From: Streptococcus bovimastitidis
Lineage (GTDB): Bacteria; Bacillota; Bacilli; Lactobacillales; Streptococcaceae
Direction of reading: 5' to 3'
Assembly (NCBI RefSeq): GCF_001885095.1
Contig: NZ_LZDD01000001.1
Span: forward strand, 62,001 to 126,000
Length of the DNA stretch: 64,000 bases
Shown one piece after another: positions 56,864 to 64,000 of this stretch (positions are counted from its first letter, which is position 1; every line of letters begins with the position of its first letter). A program made the position numbers and the translations under genes. The notes under the pieces are model-generated. The model was not told the origin of the DNA. It made no database searches and saw nothing but the letters and a program-made list of their open reading frames with translations.

Positions 56864-57547
56864 ATGGATTTTTCTTTTTTACCTAAATATTGGGCATATT
56901 TTAATGATGGTGTGCTTATCACCATCCTCATTTCAGTCTGTGTCGTTTTTTTTGGAACCATTATTGGAGTTCTGTTGACCTTTATGAAACGCAGTAATAT
57001 AAGAGTTTTTAAATGGTTAGCGAATTTTTATATCTGGATTTTCAGGGGTACTCCCATGGTTGTACAGATTATGATTGCCTTTGCTTGGATGCACTTTAAT
57101 CAGATGCCGACCATCTCATTTGGTGTTTTGGACTTGGATTTTTCTCGCTTGCTACCCGGTATTATTATTATATCGCTTAACAGCGGAGCATATGTTTCTG
57201 AAATTGTTCGAGCGGGGATTGAAGCTGTACCCAAAGGTCAACTGGAAGCTGCTTATTCCTTGGGGATTGTCCCCAAAAATGCCATGCGCTATGTGATTTT
57301 ACCACAGGCCTTTAAAAATATTTTACCTGCACTTGGCAATGAGTTTATTACCATAATCAAGGATAGTGCTCTCTTGCAGACCATTGGTGTAATGGAACTT
57401 TGGAATGGTGCTCAATCTGTTGTGGCTTCAACTTACTCACCTGTAACGCCTTTGCTTTTTGCGGCATTCTACTATTTGATGTTAACCACACTTTTGTCCT
57501 ATTTACTGGGCTTATTAGAGAAAAAATTAGGACAAGGAGCAATGTGA
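56864..57547 (+). CDS. Polar amino-acid ABC transporter permease
   Basis: 227-residue HisM/GlnP-type permease with five membrane segments; the family loop that contacts the ATPase reads [23 protein letters not shown] (EAA motif, about 128-150). N-terminal [13 protein letters not shown] and [12 protein letters not shown] are characteristic. It would import glutamine or another polar amino acid; specificity is uncertain. Stop and the next ATG share one base (TGATG). No substrate-binding protein is fused or adjacent. Confidence 0.9.
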   Translation: MDFSFLPKYWAYFNDGVLITILISVCVVFFGTIIGVLLTFMKRSNIRVFKWLANFYIWIFRGTPMVVQIMIAFAWMHFNQMPTISFGVLDLDFSRLLPGIIIISLNSGAYVSEIVRAGIEAVPKGQLEAAYSLGIVPKNAMRYVILPQAFKNILPALGNEFITIIKDSALLQTIGVMELWNGAQSVVASTYSPVTPLLFAAFYYLMLTTLLSYLLGLLEKKLGQGAM

Positions 57548-58281
57548 TGACAAAAACACTAATTGACATTAAAGGTTTATCCAAATCTTTCGGCCAAAAT
57601 CAGGTCTTAAAAGAAATTGATATAAGTATTGCAGAAGGTGAAGTAGTGGTTATTATTGGCCCTTCTGGATCTGGAAAATCGACCTTGTTAAGATCATTGA
57701 ACCTCTTAGAAGTGCCGAGTCAAGGGACTATCCTTTTTGAAGGACTTGATATTACAGATAAGAAAAAAAATATTTTTAAAATGCGGGAAAAAATGGGCAT
57801 GGTTTTCCAACAATTTAATTTATTTCCCAATATGACAGTTCTAGACAATATCACCTTGTCACCTGTTAAAACAAAAGGCTTAAGCAAGCGTCAAGCTCAA
57901 GAAAAAGCCTATCAGCTTTTGGATAAAGTCGGTTTACGAGAAAAAGCTAGTGCTTTTCCTGCAAGTCTTTCCGGTGGTCAGCAACAGAGAATTGCTATCG
58001 CAAGGGGATTAGCTATGGAGCCAGATGCGATGCTTTTTGATGAGCCAACTTCCGCTCTTGATCCTGAAATGGTAGGCGAAGTTCTAGCAGTTATGCAAGA
58101 TTTGGCCAAATCAGGAATGACCATGGTCATTGTAACGCATGAAATGGGCTTCGCAAAAGAAGTAGCTGACCGAGTTATTTTTATGGATCAAGGACAAATC
58201 CTAGAAGAGGGCCCTCCAAAAGCTATTTTTGAAGCTCCTCAAAAAGTCAGAACCCAAGATTTTTTAAGTAAAATCCTATAA
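57547..58281 (+). CDS. Polar amino-acid ABC transporter ATP-binding protein
   Basis: 244-residue GlnQ/HisP-type ATPase: Walker [10 protein letters not shown] near 37-45, Q-loop [16 protein letters not shown], signature LSGGQQQR near 138, Walker [15 protein letters not shown] and the switch histidine in VTHEM. The ATG at 57547 overlaps the permease stop codon. Coupled partner of the preceding permease; a terminator follows after 49 bp. Confidence 0.93.
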   Translation: MTKTLIDIKGLSKSFGQNQVLKEIDISIAEGEVVVIIGPSGSGKSTLLRSLNLLEVPSQGTILFEGLDITDKKKNIFKMREKMGMVFQQFNLFPNMTVLDNITLSPVKTKGLSKRQAQEKAYQLLDKVGLREKASAFPASLSGGQQQRIAIARGLAMEPDAMLFDEPTSALDPEMVGEVLAVMQDLAKSGMTMVIVTHEMGFAKEVADRVIFMDQGQILEEGPPKAIFEAPQKVRTQDFLSKIL

Positions 58282-58330
58282 ATGGTATATAGGGTTTCAT
58301 AAAATCAGACCGTATGATAAGATTCAAATT

Positions 58331-58357
58331 AATGAGGGCTTGCTTTCTCATTTTTTT
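58331..58357 (+). terminator. Terminator of the amino-acid ABC genes
   Basis: AATGAGGG with TTCTCATT (two G-U pairs), CTTGCT loop, seven T. The T run runs into the folD extended -10. Confidence 0.75.
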
Positions 58358-58365
58358 GGTATAAT
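58357..58365 (+). promoter_or_regulatory. folD promoter overlapping the upstream terminator
   Basis: TGGTATAAT: perfect extended -10 whose T is the last base of the terminator's T run. No proper -35 at 16 to 18 bp. Confidence 0.7.
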
Positions 58366-58396
58366 AATAGACAAAAAGTAGTTAAGGGAGTATTAA

Positions 58397-59251
58397 ATGG
58401 TAACAGTTATTGATGGTAAGGCTTTAGCACAAAAGATTCAGAGCCAATTAGCTGAAAAAGTGCAAAAATTAAAATCAGAACATGGGATTGTTCCAGGCTT
58501 AGTTGTCATTTTGGTAGGTGATAATCCCGCAAGTCAAGTTTATGTGCGTAATAAAGAACGATCCGCTCTAGCTGCAGGCTTTAAAAGTGAGACGGTTCGT
58601 TTGTCAGAATCCATTTGCCAAGAAGAACTGATCACCATTATCCAGCAATACAATCTGGACCAATCCATCCATGGCATCCTGGTACAACTTCCCTTACCTA
58701 GCCATATTAATGATAAAAAAATCATCCTAGCCATTGATCCTAAAAAAGATGTCGATGGTTTCCATCCAATGAATACTGGTCATCTTTGGTCAGGACGGCC
58801 TCTGATGGTACCATGTACACCAGCTGGGATCATGGAAATGTTTAGCGAGTATGGCATTGATTTAGAAGGCAAACATGCCGTGATCATTGGTCGCTCAAAC
58901 ATTGTAGGGAAGCCAATGGCGCAATTGCTTTTGGATAAAAATGCAACTGTGACCCTAACGCATTCTCGCACTCGTCATCTGCCGCAAGTTACAAGTCAGG
59001 CAGACATATTAATTGTTGCCATCGGTCAAGGTCACTTTGTGACAGCTGATTTCGTCAAAGAAGGGGCAGTGGTTATCGATGTCGGCATGAATCGTGATGA
59101 CAATGGTAAATTGATTGGTGATGTAGAATATGAGCAAGTGGCAGAAAAAGCAAGCTATCTCACCCCAGTTCCAGGAGGAGTTGGCCCAATGACTATCACC
59201 ATGCTCTTAGAACAAACTTATCAAGCAGCCCTAAGAAGTGCTAGCCAATGA
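58397..59251 (+). CDS. folD: Methylenetetrahydrofolate dehydrogenase/cyclohydrolase FolD
   Basis: Bifunctional cytoplasmic enzyme interconverting 5,10-methylene-, 5,10-methenyl- and 10-formyl-tetrahydrofolate with NADP. 284 residues; [18 protein letters not shown] with the catalytic Tyr/Lys region (about 34-51), [10 protein letters not shown] near 95, [14 protein letters not shown] near 165 and the C-terminal [23 protein letters not shown]. Overlaps the next gene by 4 bp. Confidence 0.97.
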   Translation: MVTVIDGKALAQKIQSQLAEKVQKLKSEHGIVPGLVVILVGDNPASQVYVRNKERSALAAGFKSETVRLSESICQEELITIIQQYNLDQSIHGILVQLPLPSHINDKKIILAIDPKKDVDGFHPMNTGHLWSGRPLMVPCTPAGIMEMFSEYGIDLEGKHAVIIGRSNIVGKPMAQLLLDKNATVTLTHSRTRHLPQVTSQADILIVAIGQGHFVTADFVKEGAVVIDVGMNRDDNGKLIGDVEYEQVAEKASYLTPVPGGVGPMTITMLLEQTYQAALRSASQ

Positions 59252-60090
59252 TTCTAGAAGAAAGTATCCTGACCCAGGTCATTCAAGAACGCCCTCGTAA
59301 AAGTCATAAAGGCGATTACGGTCGTTTGCTTCTGATTGGTGGCTTTTATCCCTTTGCTGGTGCAATTATTATGGCTGCTCAAGCAACAGTAGCTAGTGGG
59401 GCAGGCCTAGTTACAGTAGCAACCGAAAAAGAGACCATTAGCCCCTTGCACGCTCGTCTACCTGAAGCCATGGCCTTAGACGTCGCAGACCAAAGTCTAT
59501 TCTTACAGACCCTACATACTGCCGATAGTGTCTTGTTAGGTCCCGGTCTTTCGGAGAATAGCAAAGCTGAGAGCCTATTTGATTTAGTCATGGAGCATCT
59601 GTCAGAAGAGCAAGTCCTCATTCTAGACGGCTCCGCAATAAACCTCATGGCCAAAAGAAAACCCAAACTTAAATCCGGTCAGAATCTAATCCTGACACCC
59701 CATGAAAAGGAGTGGGAGCGCCTATCAGGACTAGCTATCAATGAGCAGACCGAAATGGCCAGTCAGGAGGCTCTGAAACAGTTTCCTCAAGGGACAATTT
59801 TAGTGGCTAAAAGTCACCAAACCAAACTGATTAAAGGAGAATCCATTTATCGCCTATCGGTTGGTGGACCTTACCAAGCGACGGGTGGTATGGGGGACAC
59901 TTTGGCTGGCATGATTGCTGGCTTTAGTGGGCAATTTCCGCAGGTCAGCCTTTTTGAAAGGGTTCAGGCTGCTACCTATTTACATGCTTATATTGCTGAA
60001 CAAGAGGCAAAAGAAGCCTACGTGGTTTTGCCAAGTCGCATTAGTCAAGTTATCCCCAAATGGATGCAGACATTAGCTAAAAAATCCTAA
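59248..60090 (+). CDS. nnrD: ADP-dependent NAD(P)H-hydrate dehydratase
   Basis: 280-residue ribokinase-like enzyme repairing hydrated NAD(P)H (NAD(P)HX). Conserved features: [13 protein letters not shown] near 26, the VLGPGLS segment near 93, [20 protein letters not shown] and [14 protein letters not shown] near 215 with the catalytic Asp. It lacks the N-terminal epimerase domain of the fused form, so an NnrE epimerase is expected elsewhere. Start codon overlaps folD; a terminator follows 9 bp after the stop. Confidence 0.92.
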   Translation: MILEESILTQVIQERPRKSHKGDYGRLLLIGGFYPFAGAIIMAAQATVASGAGLVTVATEKETISPLHARLPEAMALDVADQSLFLQTLHTADSVLLGPGLSENSKAESLFDLVMEHLSEEQVLILDGSAINLMAKRKPKLKSGQNLILTPHEKEWERLSGLAINEQTEMASQEALKQFPQGTILVAKSHQTKLIKGESIYRLSVGGPYQATGGMGDTLAGMIAGFSGQFPQVSLFERVQAATYLHAYIAEQEAKEAYVVLPSRISQVIPKWMQTLAKKS

Positions 60091-60098
60091 ATCTATGT

Positions 60099-60120
60099 GG
60101 AGCCTTTGGCTCCTTTTTTT
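60099..60120 (+). terminator. Terminator after folD-nnrD
   Basis: GGAGCC (60099-60104), TTT loop, GGCTCC (60108-60113), seven T. Confidence 0.92.
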
Positions 60121-60151
60121 GTATCTAAGCCAAGCTTTTTAAGGGGAAAAA

Positions 60152-60160
60152 TGGTATAAT
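60152..60160 (+). promoter_or_regulatory. Extended -10 promoter of the xseA operon
   Basis: TGGTATAAT, identical to the ftsA and folD extended -10 elements; transcription would start near 60167, 44 bases before the xseA ATG. Confidence 0.7.
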
Positions 60161-60210
60161 GGCTCTTGTATATACTGGTCTTTCTGACCAAAAATGAGGA
60201 AAGGAATCTG

Positions 60211-61551
60211 ATGTCTGATTATTTAAGTGTTAGTCAACTAACCAAATATCTCAAATTAAAGTTTGATCGAGATCCCTATTTAGAGCGGGTTTATTTAACA
60301 GGTCAGGTTTCGAATTTTCGAAAAAGACCTAGTCATCAATATTTTTCCTTAAAAGATGAAGGTTCTGTGATCCAAGCGACACTGTGGGCAGGAACCTATA
60401 AAAAATTAGGATTTGACTTGGAAGAAGGCATGAAAGTCAATGTCGTCGGCCGGATTCAAATCTATCAACCTTCAGGCTCTTACTCAATCATTATTGAAAA
60501 AATTGAGCCAGATGGTATTGGTGCCTTGGCTATTCAGTTTGAACAATTAAAAGCAAAATTAAGCCAAGCCGGTTTTTTCAATGACAGTCATAAACAGACA
60601 TTGCCCCAATTTGTCAGTAAAATCGGTGTCATTACCAGTCCCAGTGGTGCCGTTATCAAAGATATCATTACAACAGTATCCAGACGTTTTCCGGGAGTTG
60701 AAATTCTCCTCTATCCCACCAAGGTCCAAGGTGCAGGCGCAGCTCAAGAAGTTGTTGCCAATATTCAAAGGGCTAACCAAAGAGATGACTTGGATTTGTT
60801 GATTGTCGGACGAGGTGGCGGTTCGATTGAAGACCTTTGGGCCTTTAACGAGGAAATCGTGGTTGAGGCTATCTTCGAGTCACGCCTCCCAATTATCTCC
60901 AGCGTTGGCCATGAGACAGATGTAACCTTGGCTGATTTTGTAGCCGATCGCCGAGCAGCCACACCAACAGCGGCAGCTGAACTAGCGACACCGGTCACGA
61001 AAAGCGATATTATCTCTTGGATCAGCGATCAGCAAAACAGGGCTTATCAGGCTAATCTAAGGCTGATTAAACAAAAATCTGACAACCTAAGAAAGCTATC
61101 GCAGTCAGTTATTTTTAGACAGCCAGACCGCCTATATGATGGCTACCTGCAAAAAATTGATCGTCTGCAGTCGCAGTTACAATATAGTATCAAGCAAACT
61201 ATTGCCCAAGCCCAGCAGGCGGAAATCCATGCTCGACATGGTCTCCAATCCCTAGATTTGGTCACTAAAATCAACCGTTACCAGGAAAAGGTTACCTACA
61301 TGGAACAGTGGTTGCGAGTGGATATGCAAAAACGTTTTGATCAGAGCTTAGCGCGTTTTGAGAAAGCTCAAGATACTTTACTATCCTTAGATACCCAAAG
61401 AATTATCGCCCGAGGCTATAGTATCTTACGCAAAGAAAATAAAGTCCTTACCTCCATTAAGCAAACGCAAGCAGGCGATTTATTAGCCGTGGAATTACAA
61501 GATGGACAATTAGAAGTAGAGGTTAAAAATGTCAAAGAAGCAAACATTTGA
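60211..61551 (+). CDS. xseA: Exodeoxyribonuclease VII large subunit XseA
   Basis: 446-residue catalytic subunit of exonuclease VII, which degrades single-stranded DNA from both ends. N-terminal OB-fold (about 1-100; [21 protein letters not shown]), catalytic domain with [30 protein letters not shown] and [28 protein letters not shown] segments, then a coiled-coil region binding XseB. Start at 60211 follows AAAGGA; upstream in-frame ATG 60166 has none. Overlaps xseB by 23 bp. Confidence 0.96.
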   Translation: MSDYLSVSQLTKYLKLKFDRDPYLERVYLTGQVSNFRKRPSHQYFSLKDEGSVIQATLWAGTYKKLGFDLEEGMKVNVVGRIQIYQPSGSYSIIIEKIEPDGIGALAIQFEQLKAKLSQAGFFNDSHKQTLPQFVSKIGVITSPSGAVIKDIITTVSRRFPGVEILLYPTKVQGAGAAQEVVANIQRANQRDDLDLLIVGRGGGSIEDLWAFNEEIVVEAIFESRLPIISSVGHETDVTLADFVADRRAATPTAAAELATPVTKSDIISWISDQQNRAYQANLRLIKQKSDNLRKLSQSVIFRQPDRLYDGYLQKIDRLQSQLQYSIKQTIAQAQQAEIHARHGLQSLDLVTKINRYQEKVTYMEQWLRVDMQKRFDQSLARFEKAQDTLLSLDTQRIIARGYSILRKENKVLTSIKQTQAGDLLAVELQDGQLEVEVKNVKEANI

Positions 61552-61744
61552 AGAAAGTTTACAAGAATTAGAAGCCATCGTCAGCAAGCTTGAAAATGGT
61601 GATGTGCCCTTAGAAGAGGCCTTGGCTGAATTTCAAAAAGGGATGATTTTATCAAAAGGCTTGCAAAAAACCTTACAAGAAGCTGAAAAAACCTTGGTTA
61701 AGGTTATGCAAAATGATGGCACAGAAGTTGAGATGGAAAACTAA
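61529..61744 (+). CDS. xseB: Exodeoxyribonuclease VII small subunit XseB
   Basis: 71-residue helical protein with the family pattern [33 protein letters not shown]. Several copies assemble on the XseA coiled coil. It starts inside xseA and its stop overlaps the ispA ATG by one base, indicating coupled translation. Confidence 0.95.
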   Translation: MSKKQTFEESLQELEAIVSKLENGDVPLEEALAEFQKGMILSKGLQKTLQEAEKTLVKVMQNDGTEVEMEN

Positions 61745-62613
61745 TGGATAAGTTAACTAAGATTAACCAAACCATTGCCTCTTTTTACCAAAGTAAAGCT
61801 GCTGTTTCGACTGAAATGATTGAAGCTATCCTTTACTCAGTAGATGCTGGTGGCAAACGAATCAGACCCCTTTTCTTATTGGATGTCTTAGAAGCTTTTT
61901 CCATCCCTTTAGAGGAGAGTCATTTTGCGGTAGCAGCTGCTTTAGAAATGATTCATACGGGTAGTCTCATTCATGATGATTTACCTGCCATGGATAATGA
62001 TGATTACCGTCGTGGTCGTCTCACAAACCATAAAAAATTTGATGAAGCTACAGCTATTTTAGCTGGCGACAGCCTTTTTTTGGATCCTTTTGCTTTAGTA
62101 GCTGGAACTGATCTTCCTGCTCAAGTAAGAGTTGACTTGATTCAATGTCTCTCTGATTCTTCAGGGACTTTTGGCATGGTTGGTGGTCAAATGCTGGATA
62201 TGAAAGCAGAAGGGCAAAAGTTATCTTTAGACCAACTGCAAGCTATTCACCGCCATAAGACCGGCTGTTTACTGGCCTTCCCATTTTGGGCAGGAGCAAG
62301 AATTGCTGATGCCCAAGAAGAGGTTCAAGAAAAATTCCTTCAAGTTGGTCATTTGGTTGGTCATGCCTTTCAGGTTCGTGACGATATCCTGGATGTGACT
62401 GCTGATTTTGAGCTATTAGGAAAGACGCCGGAAAAAGATTTAGCGGCTGATAAAATGACTTATCCAAGTTTGCTTGGGCTTGATAAATCCTACCAGATTT
62501 TGAATCAGGATATTGATCAGAGTTTGGCGATTTTGGCTGAGTTGGAAAAGGCTCAAACAATTAAAGCAGATGCCGTCAAGGCTTTGATAGAAAGGTTGCG
62601 TCTTCATGCCTAA
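61744..62613 (+). CDS. ispA: Farnesyl diphosphate synthase (geranyltranstransferase) IspA
   Basis: 289-residue trans-prenyltransferase making farnesyl diphosphate for undecaprenyl phosphate synthesis. First aspartate-rich motif DDLPAMDND near 80, GGKRIRP near 37, second aspartate motif DDILD near 219 and a KMTYPSLLG segment. Overlaps tlyA by 8 bp in the xseA-xseB-ispA-tlyA-argR-recN run common in streptococci. Confidence 0.95.
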   Translation: MDKLTKINQTIASFYQSKAAVSTEMIEAILYSVDAGGKRIRPLFLLDVLEAFSIPLEESHFAVAAALEMIHTGSLIHDDLPAMDNDDYRRGRLTNHKKFDEATAILAGDSLFLDPFALVAGTDLPAQVRVDLIQCLSDSSGTFGMVGGQMLDMKAEGQKLSLDQLQAIHRHKTGCLLAFPFWAGARIADAQEEVQEKFLQVGHLVGHAFQVRDDILDVTADFELLGKTPEKDLAADKMTYPSLLGLDKSYQILNQDIDQSLAILAELEKAQTIKADAVKALIERLRLHA

Positions 62614-63433
62614 AGAAAGAGTTGATGTTTTGGCTTTTAAACAAGGCCTATTTGAGACCCGGGAACAAGCTAAACGTGGCGTTATGGCCGGCTTAGTTGT
62701 TGCTGTCTTAAATGGTCAACGCTATGATAAGCCAGGTGAAAAAATTGATGAGGACACTGAACTCAAACTAAAAGGGGACAAACTTAAATATGTGAGTCGT
62801 GGCGGTCTCAAATTAGAAAAAGCACTTGATGTCTTTGCCATTTCGGTTAAGGATCAGGTAACTATTGATATTGGTGCCTCAACTGGTGGATTTACTGACG
62901 TCATGCTGCAGTCCGGTGCCAAATTAGTCTATGCTGTGGATGTGGGTACCAATCAATTGGTATGGAAATTAAGACAAGATGACCGTGTGCGAAGTATGGA
63001 ACAGTATAATTTTCGCTATGCCCAATTAGAAGACTTCACAGAAGGCCAACCTCAGTTTGCAAGTATCGATGTCTCTTTTATCTCTTTGAGTCTGATTTTG
63101 CCAGCTTTACATGCTATCTTAGCTGATCATGGTCAGGTAGTTGCCTTAATTAAACCCCAATTTGAAGCTGGTCGTGAATTGGTTGGTAAAAATGGTATTG
63201 TCAAGGACAAGGCTGTCCATCAAAAAGTCATTGAGGATGTTATGGCCTTTGCCGAAAATTTCGGATTTATCATTAAAGGACTTGATTTTTCACCAATCCA
63301 AGGTGGTCATGGTAACATTGAGTTCTTATTACACTTGCAAAAATCGGACTCTTCATTGCAATCAGAGGCAGTCGATATTCTAGCACTTGTTGACAAAGCA
63401 CATAAGGAATTTAAGAAAAATGAAGAAAAATGA
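62606..63433 (+). CDS. tlyA: TlyA-family rRNA (cytidine-2'-O)-methyltransferase
   Basis: 275-residue protein: N-terminal S4 RNA-binding domain (about 1-65; ERVDVLAFKQGLFETREQAKRGVMAG) and a FtsJ/RrmJ-like SAM methyltransferase domain (80-270; IDIGASTGGFTDVMLQSGA, then VSFISL and LIKPQFE). TlyA of mycobacteria methylates 16S and 23S rRNA cytidines and is also annotated as haemolysin; the enzyme role is better supported. Overlaps argR by 14 bp. Confidence 0.93.
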   Translation: MPKERVDVLAFKQGLFETREQAKRGVMAGLVVAVLNGQRYDKPGEKIDEDTELKLKGDKLKYVSRGGLKLEKALDVFAISVKDQVTIDIGASTGGFTDVMLQSGAKLVYAVDVGTNQLVWKLRQDDRVRSMEQYNFRYAQLEDFTEGQPQFASIDVSFISLSLILPALHAILADHGQVVALIKPQFEAGRELVGKNGIVKDKAVHQKVIEDVMAFAENFGFIIKGLDFSPIQGGHGNIEFLLHLQKSDSSLQSEAVDILALVDKAHKEFKKNEEK

Positions 63434-63890
63434 ACGCTTGAATTTAATTAAGAAAATTGTTTTATCTCATGATATTGAAACCCAACATGAATTGTTGGCA
63501 CTCTTAAGAGAGCATGGGCTTGAGTTAACTCAGGCAACCATTTCACGTGATATGAATGAAATTGGGATTGTTAAAATCCCTTCAGGTTCTGGTCCCTACA
63601 TCTACGGTTTATCACAAGATTCTGGGAAAAAGATTAGCCAACGCCCCTTGTCTATCCGTTCAACCATATTGTCTATTTCGGAAAAAAATCCAGGCTTAAA
63701 ACAACACCTCTATTTAAAGGTTGTGCCAGGAAATGCTATGGTTATTAAACGCTACCTTTGTCAAGATTTTGCGGATCGACTTTTTGGTGTTATCGCCGAT
63801 GATGATAGTATCTTGATTCTGACAAAGAGTGAAGCTGACGAGGACATCATTCGCGATGAAGTTTCAGAATGGATGAATCAAAAATCATAA
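63420..63890 (+). CDS. argR: ArgR-family arginine repressor
   Basis: 156 residues: N-terminal winged helix (about 1-70; ATISRDMNEIGIVK) and C-terminal oligomerisation and arginine-binding domain (80-150; ending with GVIADDDSILILTKSEAD). Start at 63420 is chosen because AAGGAAT lies upstream and the protein then begins MKKNERLNLIKKIV as usual. Streptococci carry several ArgR paralogues; this one, beside recN, is the AhrC/ArgR2 type by context. It may be one of the regulators of arginine genes including arc (inference). Confidence 0.93.
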   Translation: MKKNERLNLIKKIVLSHDIETQHELLALLREHGLELTQATISRDMNEIGIVKIPSGSGPYIYGLSQDSGKKISQRPLSIRSTILSISEKNPGLKQHLYLKVVPGNAMVIKRYLCQDFADRLFGVIADDDSILILTKSEADEDIIRDEVSEWMNQKS

Positions 63891-63908
63891 GAAGAAAGGG
63901 TCAGCCAT

Positions 63909-64000
63909 ATGCTTTTAGAAATTTCCATCAAGAATTTTGCAATTATTGAAGAGATTTCCCTTAATTTTGAAAATGGCATGACTGTTTTGACAGGTGAGAC
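63909..64000 (+). CDS. recN: DNA repair protein RecN, N-terminal part (partial at window end)
   Basis: The first 30 codons read MLLEISIKNFAIIEEISLNF then ENGMTVLTGE, the N-terminal beta strands and start of the Walker A loop of the SMC-like ATPase RecN. GAAAGGG RBS. The gene runs out of the window. Downstream of argR as in other streptococci. Confidence 0.92.
   Translation, partial: MLLEISIKNFAIIEEISLNFENGMTVLTGE

Overview
The window is chromosomal DNA of a low-GC Gram-positive coccus of the genus Streptococcus, most likely a pyogenic-group species such as S. uberis or a close relative. The basis is gene content and order: the arc operon with an M20 peptidase (arcT) before arcC, a murD-murG-divIB / ftsA-ftsZ-ylmE-sepF-ylmG-ylmH-divIVA cluster followed by a T-box and ileS, clpE with a CtsR box, and xseA-xseB-ispA-tlyA-argR-recN. 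The species is an inference; the genus is well supported. Nearly all genes lie on the plus strand; the exceptions are a prepilin peptidase, the regulator/pepD pair and the DUF1827-Nudix-clpE group.

Layout. 1-7.4 kb: 3' end of a Crp/Fnr regulator, then arcA-arcB-arcD-arcT-arcC (arginine to ornithine, ammonia, CO2 and ATP) behind a consensus cre site, with unusual repeats and a strong hairpin between arcB and arcD. 7.5-10.7 kb: asnA, then rsmD-coaD-sepM-like protease. 10.7-16.0 kb: a sugar island (PRD regulator, EIIA, EIIB, EIIC, small membrane protein, rhamnulose-1-phosphate-type aldolase) bounded by two identical 35-bp terminator sequences. 16.0-21.9 kb: rbsRKDACB with tandem operator/cre-like sites in its promoter. 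22-31.6 kb: metallophosphoesterase, YutD, rlmN, VanZ, a heterodimeric ABC exporter, a lone prepilin peptidase, yqgQ-glcK-rhodanese. 31.7-47 kb: typA, DUF3165, the division cluster and ileS.

47-53 kb is the decaying accessory zone: an intact YheO-type regulator, a pepD dipeptidase gene with one frameshift, a YfcC-family transporter gene with three frameshifts, and remnants of three insertion sequences (two IS3-family, one ISL3-family). 53-64 kb returns to core genes: DUF1827, Nudix hydrolase, clpE, DUF1797, a polar amino-acid ABC permease and ATPase, folD, NAD(P)HX dehydratase, xseA, xseB, ispA, tlyA, argR and the first 92 bases of recN.

The most interesting observations are: the terminator-bounded PTS/aldolase island, which encodes uptake and cleavage of a sugar with no isomerase or separate kinase; the CTCCTTAT repeats (complementary to Shine-Dalgarno sequences) plus attenuator-like hairpin inside the arc operon; probable leaderless mRNAs for rsmD and yqgQ; promoters that overlap the T-tract of the preceding terminator (ftsA, folD); and a perfect 24-bp palindrome in the pepD-yfcC divergent region. 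No tRNA, rRNA, CRISPR array or prophage was seen.
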